From positions 240,311-304,310 of the forward strand of contig JAVBNX010000004.1 of assembly GCA_031551275.1 (NCBI GenBank): a stretch of DNA of 64,000 nt, given 5' to 3'. The notes beneath the pieces were generated by a model. It had not been told where the DNA came from, ran no database searches, and saw nothing but the letters and a program-made list of their open reading frames with translations. This document shows, in pieces, positions 17,724 through 26,657 of the stretch. Position 1 is the first letter of the stretch, and every line of letters starts with the position of its first letter. The translations under genes and the position numbers were made by a program. This DNA comes from JAVBMJ01 sp031551275 (GTDB lineage: Bacteria; Bacteroidota; Bacteroidia; Bacteroidales; Rikenellaceae).

Positions 17724-19016
17724 ATGAAACAGCACTTGTTGCTCCTGTTGCTTTTCACGGCGGTTGCAGGCCGTATGGCCGCCCAACCCGCCCAGCAATA
17801 CATCAGGGTGCTGGTCGCTCCGCAGCATGAGGGGTGGAGATACCAATGCGGCGAAAAGGCCGTATTCGATGTCCGGGTGGAGAAGAACAACATTCCCGTC
17901 AAGGGGGCGGACGTGACCTGGGAGCTTACCCGGGATATGATGCCCGCCTTCAAGACCGGCTCGGCCACCCTGAAGGACGGCAAACTGACCATCGATGCCG
18001 GTACGCTTAAGGAGCCGGGTTTCATCCGTTGTTTTGTAAGGACCACCGGCGAAGGCCGAACCTACGAGGGGGTGGCGACCGCGGCATATGAGCCCGACAG
18101 GATCGAGCCGACGACCACCATGCCCGACGATTTCGATGAGTTTTGGGAAAAGGCCAAATCGCAGAACGCATCGGTACCGATGGACCCCGTGATGACTTTG
18201 ATGCCCGAGCGCTGCACGGGGTCGGTGGACGTCTACCATGTCAGCCTGCAGAACTACCGCCCCGGGGCGCGTCTTTACGGCATACTTTGCCTGCCCAAGG
18301 CCCCCGGCAAATATTCCGCGCTATTGGGTGTACCGGGAGCGGGGGTACATTCCATCAACGGAGATATGGGCGGCGCGGAGAACGGCATGATCACGTTCGA
18401 GATCGGTATCCACGGCATTCCCCTCAATATGCCCGCCGGGTATTACCGCGAACTGGGGCAGGGCCCGCTGTTCGACTACCCCAGGATTATGCTCGACGAC
18501 AAGGATAATTATTACTACAAGCGCGTCTACCTGGGGTGCGTAAGGGCGGTCGATTTCATAAGCAGCCTGCCCCAGTTCGACGGGCAGAACATCTGCGTTA
18601 GGGGCGGCAGCCAGGGAGGGGCCCTGGCCATTGTCACGGCCGCCCTCGACAGCAGGGTCAAGGGCCTGATCGCCTATTTTCCGGCCCTGTGCGACCTGGG
18701 GGGGTACACCTACGGCCGCGCGGGCGGCTGGCCCCACCTCTTCCGCTACCCCGACGACCCGCGCACGAAGGAGAGGATACTGACCACCCGTTATTACGAC
18801 GTGGTAAACTTCGCCCGCCGCCTCAAAGTCCCCGGGTTTTACAGCATGGGCTACAACGACATGGTATGTCCCCCCACCTCGATGTTCTCCGCCTATAACG
18901 TCATAACCGCACCCAAGGAGCTCTTCCTGGTCGAGGAGACCGGCCACTTCTCCTATACCGAGCAGTGGACCAGGGCGTGGGAATACCTGAACAAGAACCT
19001 CAAACTGCATCCGTGA
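17724..19016 (+). CDS. Acetyl xylan esterase-like (AXE1/CE7-type) carbohydrate esterase
   Basis: A 430-residue secreted alpha/beta-hydrolase (signal about 1-20, AVAGRMAAQ). Residues ~25-120 form an Ig-like domain, followed by the AXE1 domain (IEPTTTMPDDFDEFWEKAK). The nucleophile is Ser296 in GGSQGG and the likely histidine is in EETGHFSYTEQW; the AGGWPHLFRYP segment is typical of CE7 enzymes. It would remove O-acetyl groups from the PUL1 glycan or oligosaccharides. It starts 6 bases after the rhamnosidase gene, and its stop codon overlaps the GTG start of the next gene, indicating translational coupling. Confidence 0.85.
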   Translation: MKQHLLLLLLFTAVAGRMAAQPAQQYIRVLVAPQHEGWRYQCGEKAVFDVRVEKNNIPVKGADVTWELTRDMMPAFKTGSATLKDGKLTIDAGTLKEPGFIRCFVRTTGEGRTYEGVATAAYEPDRIEPTTTMPDDFDEFWEKAKSQNASVPMDPVMTLMPERCTGSVDVYHVSLQNYRPGARLYGILCLPKAPGKYSALLGVPGAGVHSINGDMGGAENGMITFEIGIHGIPLNMPAGYYRELGQGPLFDYPRIMLDDKDNYYYKRVYLGCVRAVDFISSLPQFDGQNICVRGGSQGGALAIVTAALDSRVKGLIAYFPALCDLGGYTYGRAGGWPHLFRYPDDPRTKERILTTRYYDVVNFARRLKVPGFYSMGYNDMVCPPTSMFSAYNVITAPKELFLVEETGHFSYTEQWTRAWEYLNKNLKLHP

Positions 19017-19780
19017 AAAAGGTCGTATTCTCCCTGGCGGTATGCCTTTTATGCCTCGGGGCGCAGGCGCAGCCCGAATCCGGGCCCCAACAGACGATAC
19101 TGCTCAGTGGAGCTTCGTTCGCGAGCCCCAACAACGGATGGTTCGAGTTCGGTTGCCAGTCCCTCGGGGCCGGGCCGCTCAACCGCGCCGTATCGGGTAC
19201 ATCGATAGCCGACTGCGCCGAGCGGATGCACGCGGGGACGCTCTATACGCCAAACGAACTGGAACACATCGAAGCGCTGGTAATCATGCACGTGCACGAC
19301 CGCAACGTGTTCGACGATCCCGACCGGCCGTTGCGCGGGGAGTATTCCGATTACCCCTTTCCCTTCGACCGGGGACATTACGCCGGAGCGTTCGATTATG
19401 TGATAAAAAAATACATGGCCGACTGCTACGCCTTGAGGCTGGATAAGGGATCTCAATGGTATGGCAAGCCTTCCGGCAAGCCCGCCGTGATCGTGCTGTG
19501 CACCCACTGGCACGATTCGCGCACCGTTTTCAACGCCTCGGTCAGGCTTCTCGCCGCCAAATGGGGATTGCCCCTGGTTGAGTTCGACCGCCTGATCGGG
19601 TTTTCGAATCAGACCCCCCATCCGGTTACCGGACAACAGCACAGCCTGCTCTACGCCGCAGATACGCAGGTTGTCGGCGGGGTCGCCTACGGATGGCATC
19701 CATTCTCAGGGGATACCTACATCCAACGCCGCATGGCGGCCATTTTCGCCGATACGATGCGCCAAATCCTGCCCTTATGA
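19013..19780 (+). CDS. SGNH-hydrolase-like secreted protein (DUF5040-type)
   Basis: I place the start at GTG 19013, in a GTGA overlap with the esterase stop; this gives a 255-residue protein with a clean signal peptide (VVFSLAVCLLCLGAQAQ). An upstream ATG in the same frame (18965) would extend into the esterase gene and spoil the signal. ILLSGASFASPNNGW resembles SGNH block I, with Ser as candidate nucleophile, and YGWHPFSGD near the C-terminus could supply the His. The family is, I believe, DUF5040, with no established substrate. Adjacent to an acetylesterase, it may be a second deacylase. It also overlaps the next gene by ATGA. Confidence 0.6.
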   Translation: MKKVVFSLAVCLLCLGAQAQPESGPQQTILLSGASFASPNNGWFEFGCQSLGAGPLNRAVSGTSIADCAERMHAGTLYTPNELEHIEALVIMHVHDRNVFDDPDRPLRGEYSDYPFPFDRGHYAGAFDYVIKKYMADCYALRLDKGSQWYGKPSGKPAVIVLCTHWHDSRTVFNASVRLLAAKWGLPLVEFDRLIGFSNQTPHPVTGQQHSLLYAADTQVVGGVAYGWHPFSGDTYIQRRMAAIFADTMRQILPL

Positions 19781-21450
19781 AACCTTGCCGCCTGATCATA
19801 TCAGTTGCCGCATTGGCGCTGCTCGTTTGCTGCCGGCCCGCAGGAGTTCGGCAGCGGGACGATGTGCCGCGGATAGTCAATATAATCAACTTCATCCGGC
19901 TGATCGAGCCGCGCTACGAGCAGGTCACTCCGGATATACTGTACCAAACCACGGCCAGCCAACTGGCCCTTATGGAGGAGTACGGTTTAAGCGGCACCTT
20001 CCTGATACAATACGACGCGCTGATGGAACCGCGCTACCGGGAGCTTATGAAAAAGGCCCTCGGGATGGGGTGCGAGGTGGGCGCCTGGTGGGAGATCACG
20101 CAACCCCATGCGCAGAAAGCCGGGCTGGAGTGGCGGGGCCGTTATCCCTGGGACTGGCACGCGGATGTAGGATTCGCCACGGGCTATTCGCCCCGTGAAC
20201 GGGAGATGCTGGCCGATGTTTACATGGAGGATTTCAAAGCCGTTTTCGGTCGTTATCCATCCTCGGCCGGATCGTGGTTCATCGACGCCCACACCCTGGC
20301 CTATATGCACGATAAATACGGCATCGAGGCTTCGTGCAACTGCAAGGACCAGGTCGGAACGGACGGTTACACCCTCTGGGGCGGCTATTGGAGCGGGGGG
20401 TACTATCCCAGCCGCGTGAACGCCTACATGCCCGCGCAGGATTCCCTCTCGCAGATACCCGTGCCGGTCTTCCGTATGCTCGGTAGCGACCCCATTTACC
20501 AGTACGAAAACGGCATAGGGACGGGCAGCCAGGGCGTTGAATCGCTCGAACCGGTCTACCCCCGGAGCGGAGCGGACCCCCGCTGGATACGCTACTTCTT
20601 CGGCTCGATGGCCGACGACCCGGCGTTGGGTTACACCTACGCGCAGGTCGGGCAGGAGAACTCCTTTACCTGGGCCGCCATGCAGCAGGGCCTTCAGGAG
20701 CAGTTCCAAGTGCTCGACTCGCTGCGCGCCGCCAATCCGGCCCTCCGCATAGAGACCCTGACCCAAACGGCCCGCTGGTTTCGGGAGCGCTATCCCGTCA
20801 CGCCCCCGTCGGCGCTTACCGCCCTGCGCGATGTTAGGGGGGAGGGGCGCCGGACCATCTGGTTCAACAGCCGCTTTTACCGCGCCAACATGCTTTGGGA
20901 TCAAGGCACCGTAAGGTTCAGGGACATCCACCTGTTCGACCAGGGCCTCAACTCGGAGTACATCGACCAAGCGGGCGACTCGCCCCAATGCATCTACCGC
21001 ACCCTGCCCGTGGTGGACGGCTATGGGTGGAGTACGCCCGAAGAACGGGCGGGACTCTGGCTGGTGAACTCCGCCGACCTCAGCCCGATAGCGTGCGGCG
21101 AGCCGCAATGCCTGGCCGATTCGCTGGGCCGAATGCGGGTGGCCTGGATGGATAAGGGCGGGGAGAAACAGTTCATAGCCGCATTCTCCGAGGATGGCTT
21201 CAAACTGACCTGCTCGGGCGAAGGCTGGCTGTTGGCCCTTGTCGTCCCGCAGCAGGGAATGGATCGTATGCCGGCATGGCGCATCGAGGACGATAATATT
21301 TTGAAACTGGAGAGCGGCGGCAAAGGGTACACCCTGCCCCTGCTCTCCGGAATGTACCTCATGCCCCGGAAAAACCACCGCGACAAGGCGCTCCTGCTCC
21401 TCTACCCATCCGGGGGAAGCATCGTGGCCGCGTGTGATATGACTCACTGA
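19777..21450 (+). CDS. Lipoprotein with predicted NodB/deacetylase-like beta/alpha barrel
   Basis: ATG 19777 overlaps the previous stop (ATGA) and gives a 557-residue lipoprotein (LALLVCCRP). Residues ~30-330 look like a glycoside hydrolase/deacetylase barrel: LMEEYGLSGTFLIQYDAL, GCEVGAWWEITQPHA, AHTLAYMHDKYGIEASCNCKDQ and GYWSGGYYPS are stretches I associate with Bacteroidetes proteins of this fold. The canonical NodB TFDDG motif is absent, so metal-dependent deacetylation cannot be assumed. The C-terminal ~200 residues (PPSALTALRDVRG onward) are beta-rich. It is the last gene of the plus-strand locus, 34 bases from the oppositely directed gene at 21485. Function is unknown; enzyme action on the PUL1 glycan is inferred from context. 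Confidence 0.55.
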   Translation: MKPCRLIISVAALALLVCCRPAGVRQRDDVPRIVNIINFIRLIEPRYEQVTPDILYQTTASQLALMEEYGLSGTFLIQYDALMEPRYRELMKKALGMGCEVGAWWEITQPHAQKAGLEWRGRYPWDWHADVGFATGYSPREREMLADVYMEDFKAVFGRYPSSAGSWFIDAHTLAYMHDKYGIEASCNCKDQVGTDGYTLWGGYWSGGYYPSRVNAYMPAQDSLSQIPVPVFRMLGSDPIYQYENGIGTGSQGVESLEPVYPRSGADPRWIRYFFGSMADDPALGYTYAQVGQENSFTWAAMQQGLQEQFQVLDSLRAANPALRIETLTQTARWFRERYPVTPPSALTALRDVRGEGRRTIWFNSRFYRANMLWDQGTVRFRDIHLFDQGLNSEYIDQAGDSPQCIYRTLPVVDGYGWSTPEERAGLWLVNSADLSPIACGEPQCLADSLGRMRVAWMDKGGEKQFIAAFSEDGFKLTCSGEGWLLALVVPQQGMDRMPAWRIEDDNILKLESGGKGYTLPLLSGMYLMPRKNHRDKALLLLYPSGGSIVAACDMTH

Positions 21451-21484
21451 TTAGCAGGCAGGAAATTTGAACGTTCCGCTGTTT

Positions 21485-22627
21485 TCAGGAATTTCCTTTC
21501 CGGGCCTTCTCCTCCCCCGGCAGGATGCGGCTCATGGGAACCCTCAAAAAGACCGGCCTGTAAAACTGCACGTTCGTGTACAGGTCGCTCGGTACATAGC
21601 TGTTGATGTTGTAGCATATCAGCAGTTCGTCGTTTTCGTTGATGTACTGGGGGTGCGCCATGGCGTTGTAAGTAAACAGGGTGGGGTTTTCGACCTGCTC
21701 GGTGGTGGTGTAATGCAACTGTTTGTTGTACCACGGGCCTGTGGGCGAGTCGGCGACAAAGGTGTATATGTCTCCCGCCTGTTGCGCCCGCCGCTGGGAT
21801 AGCAGAACATATTTATCCCCGTGTTTGAACACCGACAACTGTTCGGAAACGGGGATGTCGAGCCCCTCGCACGCACCGCTCGCCGCCGGATCGGTATTCC
21901 AGCCCTGGCCGTCGAAATACTCGAATGCGCCGAGTTTGCCCGCAGCCGCGTCGTATTTGGCCCTCGATACGCGCAGGTCGGCGCTGTAAATGTCGGAGCG
22001 CGTTCCGTAGACGTAATAGAGGTCGCCCACCTTCATCACGCTCGTCCCCCAGTGCACGGGACAATCTTTGCCGTAGAGCTCTTCCTGCGCCAGGATGCTG
22101 TAATCGTTCATGTCGAAACGGATGTAATCCAGGCCCAGGTAGCGGAATCCCCATTGCCCCTCCTCGGCCTGGTAGAATTTACTCCAGAAGGTGTGGAGCG
22201 TGTTGCCCACCTGGAATCCGTGCCCCGGCCAGTACCACACATGCTCCTTGTAATCTTTGGCTTCCAGCGGGACGCACAGCGTTTCGGGCTTTTCGAGCGT
22301 GCCGTTGAAGATGCTTCCCAGGTATTTCCCGTCGGCGCTTATGTGGACCAGCGAGTTGTTGAGCAACTCCATGTTCGTGTCCATCTTCCCGTCCACGGCT
22401 TTGCCGATAAAGCAGTCGCCGGTCATGAACAGCGAGCTGCCGTCGTCCAGCAGGATGGACATGGTGCCGTCGGCGGCGATCACGCCGCCCTGGTCGGGCA
22501 TATACATCTTCGTGAACGCGGAATCCACGTAGACCGCGTCCGGGTGTTTGTCCGATGCGCCGGAATTGCACGCCATGAGCGGTGCGAGAAGCAATATGGG
22601 CAATCCGTTTGAAATTTTCCTTAACAT
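21485..22627 (-). CDS. Propeller-like lipoprotein (DUF5005/DUF4185-type), stand-alone copy
   Basis: A 380-residue lipoprotein (LAPLMACNSG). The body has recurring beta-blade-like segments (MSILLDDGSSLFMTGDCFIG; VMKVGDLYYVYGT; LSVFKHGDKYVLLSQRR) and ends with ADSPTGPWYNKQLHY, YNAMAHPQY and FYRPVFLRVP. These recur in the C-terminal half of the adjacent sulfatase, so the two are paralogues. The fold is probably a five-bladed propeller; my DUF assignment is tentative. Conserved His/Asp in AHPQY and acidic residues could be catalytic, as in other five-bladed glycosidases, or the protein may only bind. It is the last gene of the minus-strand operon, 25 bases after the sulfatase gene. Confidence 0.6.
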   Translation of the reverse strand: MLRKISNGLPILLLAPLMACNSGASDKHPDAVYVDSAFTKMYMPDQGGVIAADGTMSILLDDGSSLFMTGDCFIGKAVDGKMDTNMELLNNSLVHISADGKYLGSIFNGTLEKPETLCVPLEAKDYKEHVWYWPGHGFQVGNTLHTFWSKFYQAEEGQWGFRYLGLDYIRFDMNDYSILAQEELYGKDCPVHWGTSVMKVGDLYYVYGTRSDIYSADLRVSRAKYDAAAGKLGAFEYFDGQGWNTDPAASGACEGLDIPVSEQLSVFKHGDKYVLLSQRRAQQAGDIYTFVADSPTGPWYNKQLHYTTTEQVENPTLFTYNAMAHPQYINENDELLICYNINSYVPSDLYTNVQFYRPVFLRVPMSRILPGEEKARKGNS

Positions 22628-22652
22628 AGCCGTTTGTTTTTCAGGTTTGTTT

Positions 22653-25211
22653 TCAATTCAGTATGTAGGTATAGGGCACCCGGATGAATCGGGGCCGGTA
22701 TATAGAGGCGTCTTTCCATAGATTCCGCCCATGTTTGGCGTTGATGCAGTAACTTACCAGCAGCATACCGTCGGCGTCGTATTGCGGGTGCGCCATGGCG
22801 TTGTATGAGTAGACGTCGTCCCTCTCCAATGTCTCCGGGACGGTGTAAAGCAGTTTTTTATTGTACCACGGTCCGGTGGGCGAGTCGGCAATGTACGAAT
22901 ATATATCGTCCGAAAGGCTCTCGCCGTCCTGCGTGAGCAGGATGTATTTATTCCCGTGCGGGAATACGCTGAACTGGGTGCTGATTTTGATATCCACACC
23001 TTCGAGCTTGCGCGTCCCGGAGGCGTCCGCGGTCCACTCCGCGCCGTCGAAATACTCCCATTGCTGCAACTCGTCGCCGATCAGTTTTCCCCTGGCGATG
23101 TGCAACTCCCTGGACTCCGTGCCGCCGTAGGTGTAATAATAACCGTTGTGTGCGAAGAACCCGAACCCGTACCATATCCCGTTAACGGGGTAGGAGGCGA
23201 TGTCCCGCTTGCCGATCAGGGTGTAGTCCGGAAGCCTGAACCGCATGTAGCTCACCGTTTTTGGGTAGAACCAGAGCACGGGGTCGAACACGATCTGCAC
23301 CATGTAGGTATGCAGGATGTTGTTCTTCACAAAGCCGTGGTGGGGCCAGTAGACGGCCTGTTTGCCGTCGACGCTGTCGCTCCTGACCACCGCTTCGGGA
23401 TGTTGCGCCGTCCCGCCGCATATCGTCCGGGCCTTCGTGCCGTCCAGCTCCACGAAGAGCTGGCCGTATATCAGCGGCGTGGAGATCGAATCCCCCCTCC
23501 GGTTATCCGTCACTTCCCCCATGAACGAGTCGCCCCAGATCCACAGGCTCTTGTCCTTGTCCACCACGACCGAGATGGCCCCGTCGCCCCCCGTGAATAT
23601 ATCCTTTCCCTCAGGGCAAAGCAGTTTTATCATGGCCGTATCGCGCACCGCGCCGCTGACCGCCGCCGTTCGGGCGATCCACTCCACCTGTTTCCACAGT
23701 TTCGTATCGCCGTCCCGCGTTACTTCCCTGGCCAGGGCCGCCATCATTTTTTTCACGGTATCCGGATGCCGGGCCGAGAGGTCGATGGTCTCGGCCGGGT
23801 CCGAGGTCATGTCGTAGAGTTGCACGTTGCGCCAAAGGTTGGCGGTGCTGTCGTACACGGGCGGTTCCCCTGCCGCGGCGAAGGGATTGAGCGAGCCTCC
23901 CGAACCCGAGCAGGTAACAAGTTTCCACCGCCCTTTCAGGTAGCTGAGCACCCCGTTGCCCGATTGGGTTACCAGGTCTTTGCGCAGCCCCTCTTTGCCG
24001 TCGAGCAGCGGCAGGAGGCTTTTGCTGTCCCTTGCGGCGCCGGGCGGCAGTTCGTAGCCCGTGATCCCGGCCAGCGTGGCGAAAATATCGAGGTCGCATA
24101 CCGGATCATCGGAAATCCCGCCCGCCGCCGCACGGCCCGGCCATTTGACGATAAAGGGTATCCTGTGGCCGCCCTCCCAGGCGTCGGACTTCATACCGCG
24201 GAAATCCCCGCTCGGGTTGTGGCCGTATTTGAGGATCGAGCCGAAACTCCCCCCGTATTTCTCGCCGTTGTCCGATCCCCCGTCCTGGAACGACGATCCG
24301 TTGTCCGACGAGAAGATCACGATGGTCCGCTCCTCTATCCCCGCGTCTTTGACGGCCTTAAGTATCTCGCCCACCCGGTGATCCATCTCCTGCACGAAAT
24401 CGCCGTACCTGCCCGCGCCGCTCTTGTCCTGGAACTCCCGGGCAGGCGCTATCGGGGTGTGCGGTGCGGTCAGGGCGACCATCAGAAAGAACGGCTCCCC
24501 TTTGTGTGTGCGGATGAACTCCGCCGATTTTTGCGACTCGATCCTTAACAACTCCTCCGCCCGCCACGATCCGGCCATGATCCCCGGTACGCCCGGCATA
24601 CCCGATTCGGGGAAGGGCTTGTCCGGCACTTCGGTAAACCTGTCGTTCTCGATGAATGCGTACGGCGGGAAATTGGGCACGTCGTCGCCGTAATAGTAGT
24701 CGAATCCGTGGTGCGTGGGTCCGTCCAATATGGGTTGGGTGTAGTCGACGTTGGCGCCGTTGCCCGCCTTGTCGACGGGAAGGCCGTCCCGGGTGGCGAA
24801 CTTTATCCCCAGGTGCCATTTGCCCACCAGCCCCGTGCGGTAGCCCTGCTGCCGGAGCATCTGCGGCAGGGTCAGCTCGTCGCCGAGCAGCGGATCGGCC
24901 CAGGTCCACAACACCCCCTGCTTCATGGGCCCGCGCCACGGATAGTTGCCCGTCATCAGCCCGTAGCGCGTGGGGGTCGACACGGCGGCCGAGGAGTGGG
25001 CGTTGCGAAACAACATCCCCTGCCCGGCAAGACTGTCCAGCACGGGGGTATGGATCTTCCCGTCCGGGTTGAGGACCGAAAGGTCGCCGTACCCCAGGTC
25101 GTCGGCCAATATGAAGATCACGTTGGGCCGCTCGGGGCGCTCCCGGGTCGCACATCCCCCCAGGGCCGAACATACGGCCAGGGCGCATACTATTTTTCCT
25201 GCGTTTTTCAT
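22653..25211 (-). CDS. Sulfatase fused to a propeller-like domain
   Basis: I choose ATG 25211, which overlaps the preceding stop (ATGA); a start at 25226 is possible. The 852-residue product is a lipoprotein (SALGGCAT, Cys20). Residues ~28-510 are a type I sulfatase: metal ligands in LADDLGYGD (Asp37, Asp38), and the formylglycine motif S-T-P-T-R with Ser78, so activation would need an anSME-type enzyme rather than FGE. KWHLG, GSSFQDGGSDNG-like metal-site sequence and NPSGDFRGMKSDAWEGGHRIP support this. Residues ~540-852 repeat the downstream lipoprotein (ADSPTGPWYNKKLLY, YNAMAHPQYD, IYRPRFIRVP). A sulfatase in a GH92 locus suggests a sulfated glycan; the appended domain may bind or cut the same glycan. 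Confidence 0.88.
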   Translation of the reverse strand: MKNAGKIVCALAVCSALGGCATRERPERPNVIFILADDLGYGDLSVLNPDGKIHTPVLDSLAGQGMLFRNAHSSAAVSTPTRYGLMTGNYPWRGPMKQGVLWTWADPLLGDELTLPQMLRQQGYRTGLVGKWHLGIKFATRDGLPVDKAGNGANVDYTQPILDGPTHHGFDYYYGDDVPNFPPYAFIENDRFTEVPDKPFPESGMPGVPGIMAGSWRAEELLRIESQKSAEFIRTHKGEPFFLMVALTAPHTPIAPAREFQDKSGAGRYGDFVQEMDHRVGEILKAVKDAGIEERTIVIFSSDNGSSFQDGGSDNGEKYGGSFGSILKYGHNPSGDFRGMKSDAWEGGHRIPFIVKWPGRAAAGGISDDPVCDLDIFATLAGITGYELPPGAARDSKSLLPLLDGKEGLRKDLVTQSGNGVLSYLKGRWKLVTCSGSGGSLNPFAAAGEPPVYDSTANLWRNVQLYDMTSDPAETIDLSARHPDTVKKMMAALAREVTRDGDTKLWKQVEWIARTAAVSGAVRDTAMIKLLCPEGKDIFTGGDGAISVVVDKDKSLWIWGDSFMGEVTDNRRGDSISTPLIYGQLFVELDGTKARTICGGTAQHPEAVVRSDSVDGKQAVYWPHHGFVKNNILHTYMVQIVFDPVLWFYPKTVSYMRFRLPDYTLIGKRDIASYPVNGIWYGFGFFAHNGYYYTYGGTESRELHIARGKLIGDELQQWEYFDGAEWTADASGTRKLEGVDIKISTQFSVFPHGNKYILLTQDGESLSDDIYSYIADSPTGPWYNKKLLYTVPETLERDDVYSYNAMAHPQYDADGMLLVSYCINAKHGRNLWKDASIYRPRFIRVPYTYILN

Positions 25212-26647
25212 TCTGCCGTATCCCATTCATCCGTTCTGAACGAGGAGGCGGGAAGCCCCTCAGTGTTGTACAGGCACCCGTCCACGTAGTTGGTAAATCC
25301 GTAGCGCACGGCCACGGGGTGGGGGACGCTCCCGCTCCACACTTCGAGTCCCTCGTTGCCCCAGAACGAGGGGGCGATCCGGGCCTGTGCGGGGTGGAAC
25401 ACGCGGTCCTCCCCCGCTACCTCGAACCCGGCCGGCGTTTTACCCATAAAGGAGAGCCCGTTTTCGGCATGGTCGAATTTGAGCAGCGCACGTCCGTCCC
25501 GGACCTCCATCGAGCGAAACCGGGGGCCCTGGCATTCGAAGGCCTCGAAGCCGTACTCACGGTTGAGGGCCCAGTAGGCGAGCCTCTCGCCGACCACCTC
25601 TTTGCGTGCGGGATGGATGACGTCCGCCTCCCCCACGTCCAGGGTCACGGCCATACCCACGTTGTCCACCTTATCCGAGACCCGGAGCTGCGCCTCGCGC
25701 AACAGGGCCGAATTGGCGTTGGCATAGTTGTACGGAGCGATCTGCACGTAGTAGAACGGCATATCCGGATTGTCGAAATACCTTCGCCATGCGTTGATCA
25801 TCTCCGGGAAGAGCCTTTCATACTGCGCCGCCCGGCCCACGTTGGCTTCGCCCTGGTACCATATAGCCCCTTTTACGCTCATCGGCAGCATCGGGGCCAG
25901 CATTTTGTTGTAAAGCACGGTGGGCAGCACGGCGTACCATATCGGGTCCACCTTCTCCTGCGGGGTGTCCAGGTCGAACTCCCCGAAACGCTCCAGCGTG
26001 GCGCGGTCCATCCACGCCTCGGCGGTCGATCCCCCGTGGGCCGACTGGACCACTCCGATCGGAACGCCGGTAAGTGTGTGCAGCCTCTCCCCGAAGATAA
26101 ATCCCACCACGCTGAACTTTTTCACCTCGTCGGGCCCGGCCCGGTACCACGCCCCGTTTATGGAGATCGTGTCGTTGGCTTCCAGCGCATACCCCGGTTC
26201 GACCCGGAACAGGCGTATCCCGTCGTACCTGCTCCTGAGCAAGATCTTTTGGGCGTCGGCGACCGGCTGGTCGGGATTCCCCGCGAAACTCATCTGCATG
26301 TTGCTCTGCCCGCCTACCACCCACACGTCGCCTATCAGTATGTCGGTCAGTTCTATGTGTTCTTTGCTGCTGGTGATGGTCAGGGTCTGCGGCCGCATAT
26401 CCGCCGCGGGAGTGGCGATGCTGATCGTCCAGCGTCCGTCGCTCCCGGCCATGCCCGACACGGGCGACGGGTTCCAGCCCGCTTTGAGCGTAACTTTGTC
26501 GCCGGGCCCTGCCCACCCCCGGATCTTCACTTCGGCCCGCTGCTGCAACACCATCCCCGAAGCGAACACGGGCGGCAACCGGAGCCGGGCGCCCGCCGCA
26601 GCGAGCGCCGCTAACCCCAGCACCATGCATAGCATTATCCGCTTCAT
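25208..26647 (-). CDS. Sialate O-acetylesterase-family (SGNH) carbohydrate esterase
   Basis: A 479-residue secreted esterase (signal about 1-19, LGLAALAAAGA). The N-terminal sandwich starts with LRLPPVFASGMVLQQRAEVKIRGWA, the usual start of this family. Catalytic Ser115 is in VGGQSNMQM (block I), WYQGEANVG is block III, and the late His is in DVIHPARKEVVGERLA. Members deacetylate sialic acid or plant polysaccharides (CE20-type). No sialidase or other sialic-acid gene is nearby, so a polysaccharide O-acetylesterase role is more likely. The gene follows the DUF4961-like gene by 10 bases and overlaps the sulfatase start. Confidence 0.87.
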   Translation of the reverse strand: MKRIMLCMVLGLAALAAAGARLRLPPVFASGMVLQQRAEVKIRGWAGPGDKVTLKAGWNPSPVSGMAGSDGRWTISIATPAADMRPQTLTITSSKEHIELTDILIGDVWVVGGQSNMQMSFAGNPDQPVADAQKILLRSRYDGIRLFRVEPGYALEANDTISINGAWYRAGPDEVKKFSVVGFIFGERLHTLTGVPIGVVQSAHGGSTAEAWMDRATLERFGEFDLDTPQEKVDPIWYAVLPTVLYNKMLAPMLPMSVKGAIWYQGEANVGRAAQYERLFPEMINAWRRYFDNPDMPFYYVQIAPYNYANANSALLREAQLRVSDKVDNVGMAVTLDVGEADVIHPARKEVVGERLAYWALNREYGFEAFECQGPRFRSMEVRDGRALLKFDHAENGLSFMGKTPAGFEVAGEDRVFHPAQARIAPSFWGNEGLEVWSGSVPHPVAVRYGFTNYVDGCLYNTEGLPASSFRTDEWDTAE

Positions 26648-26657
26648 CGCCCCGCGT

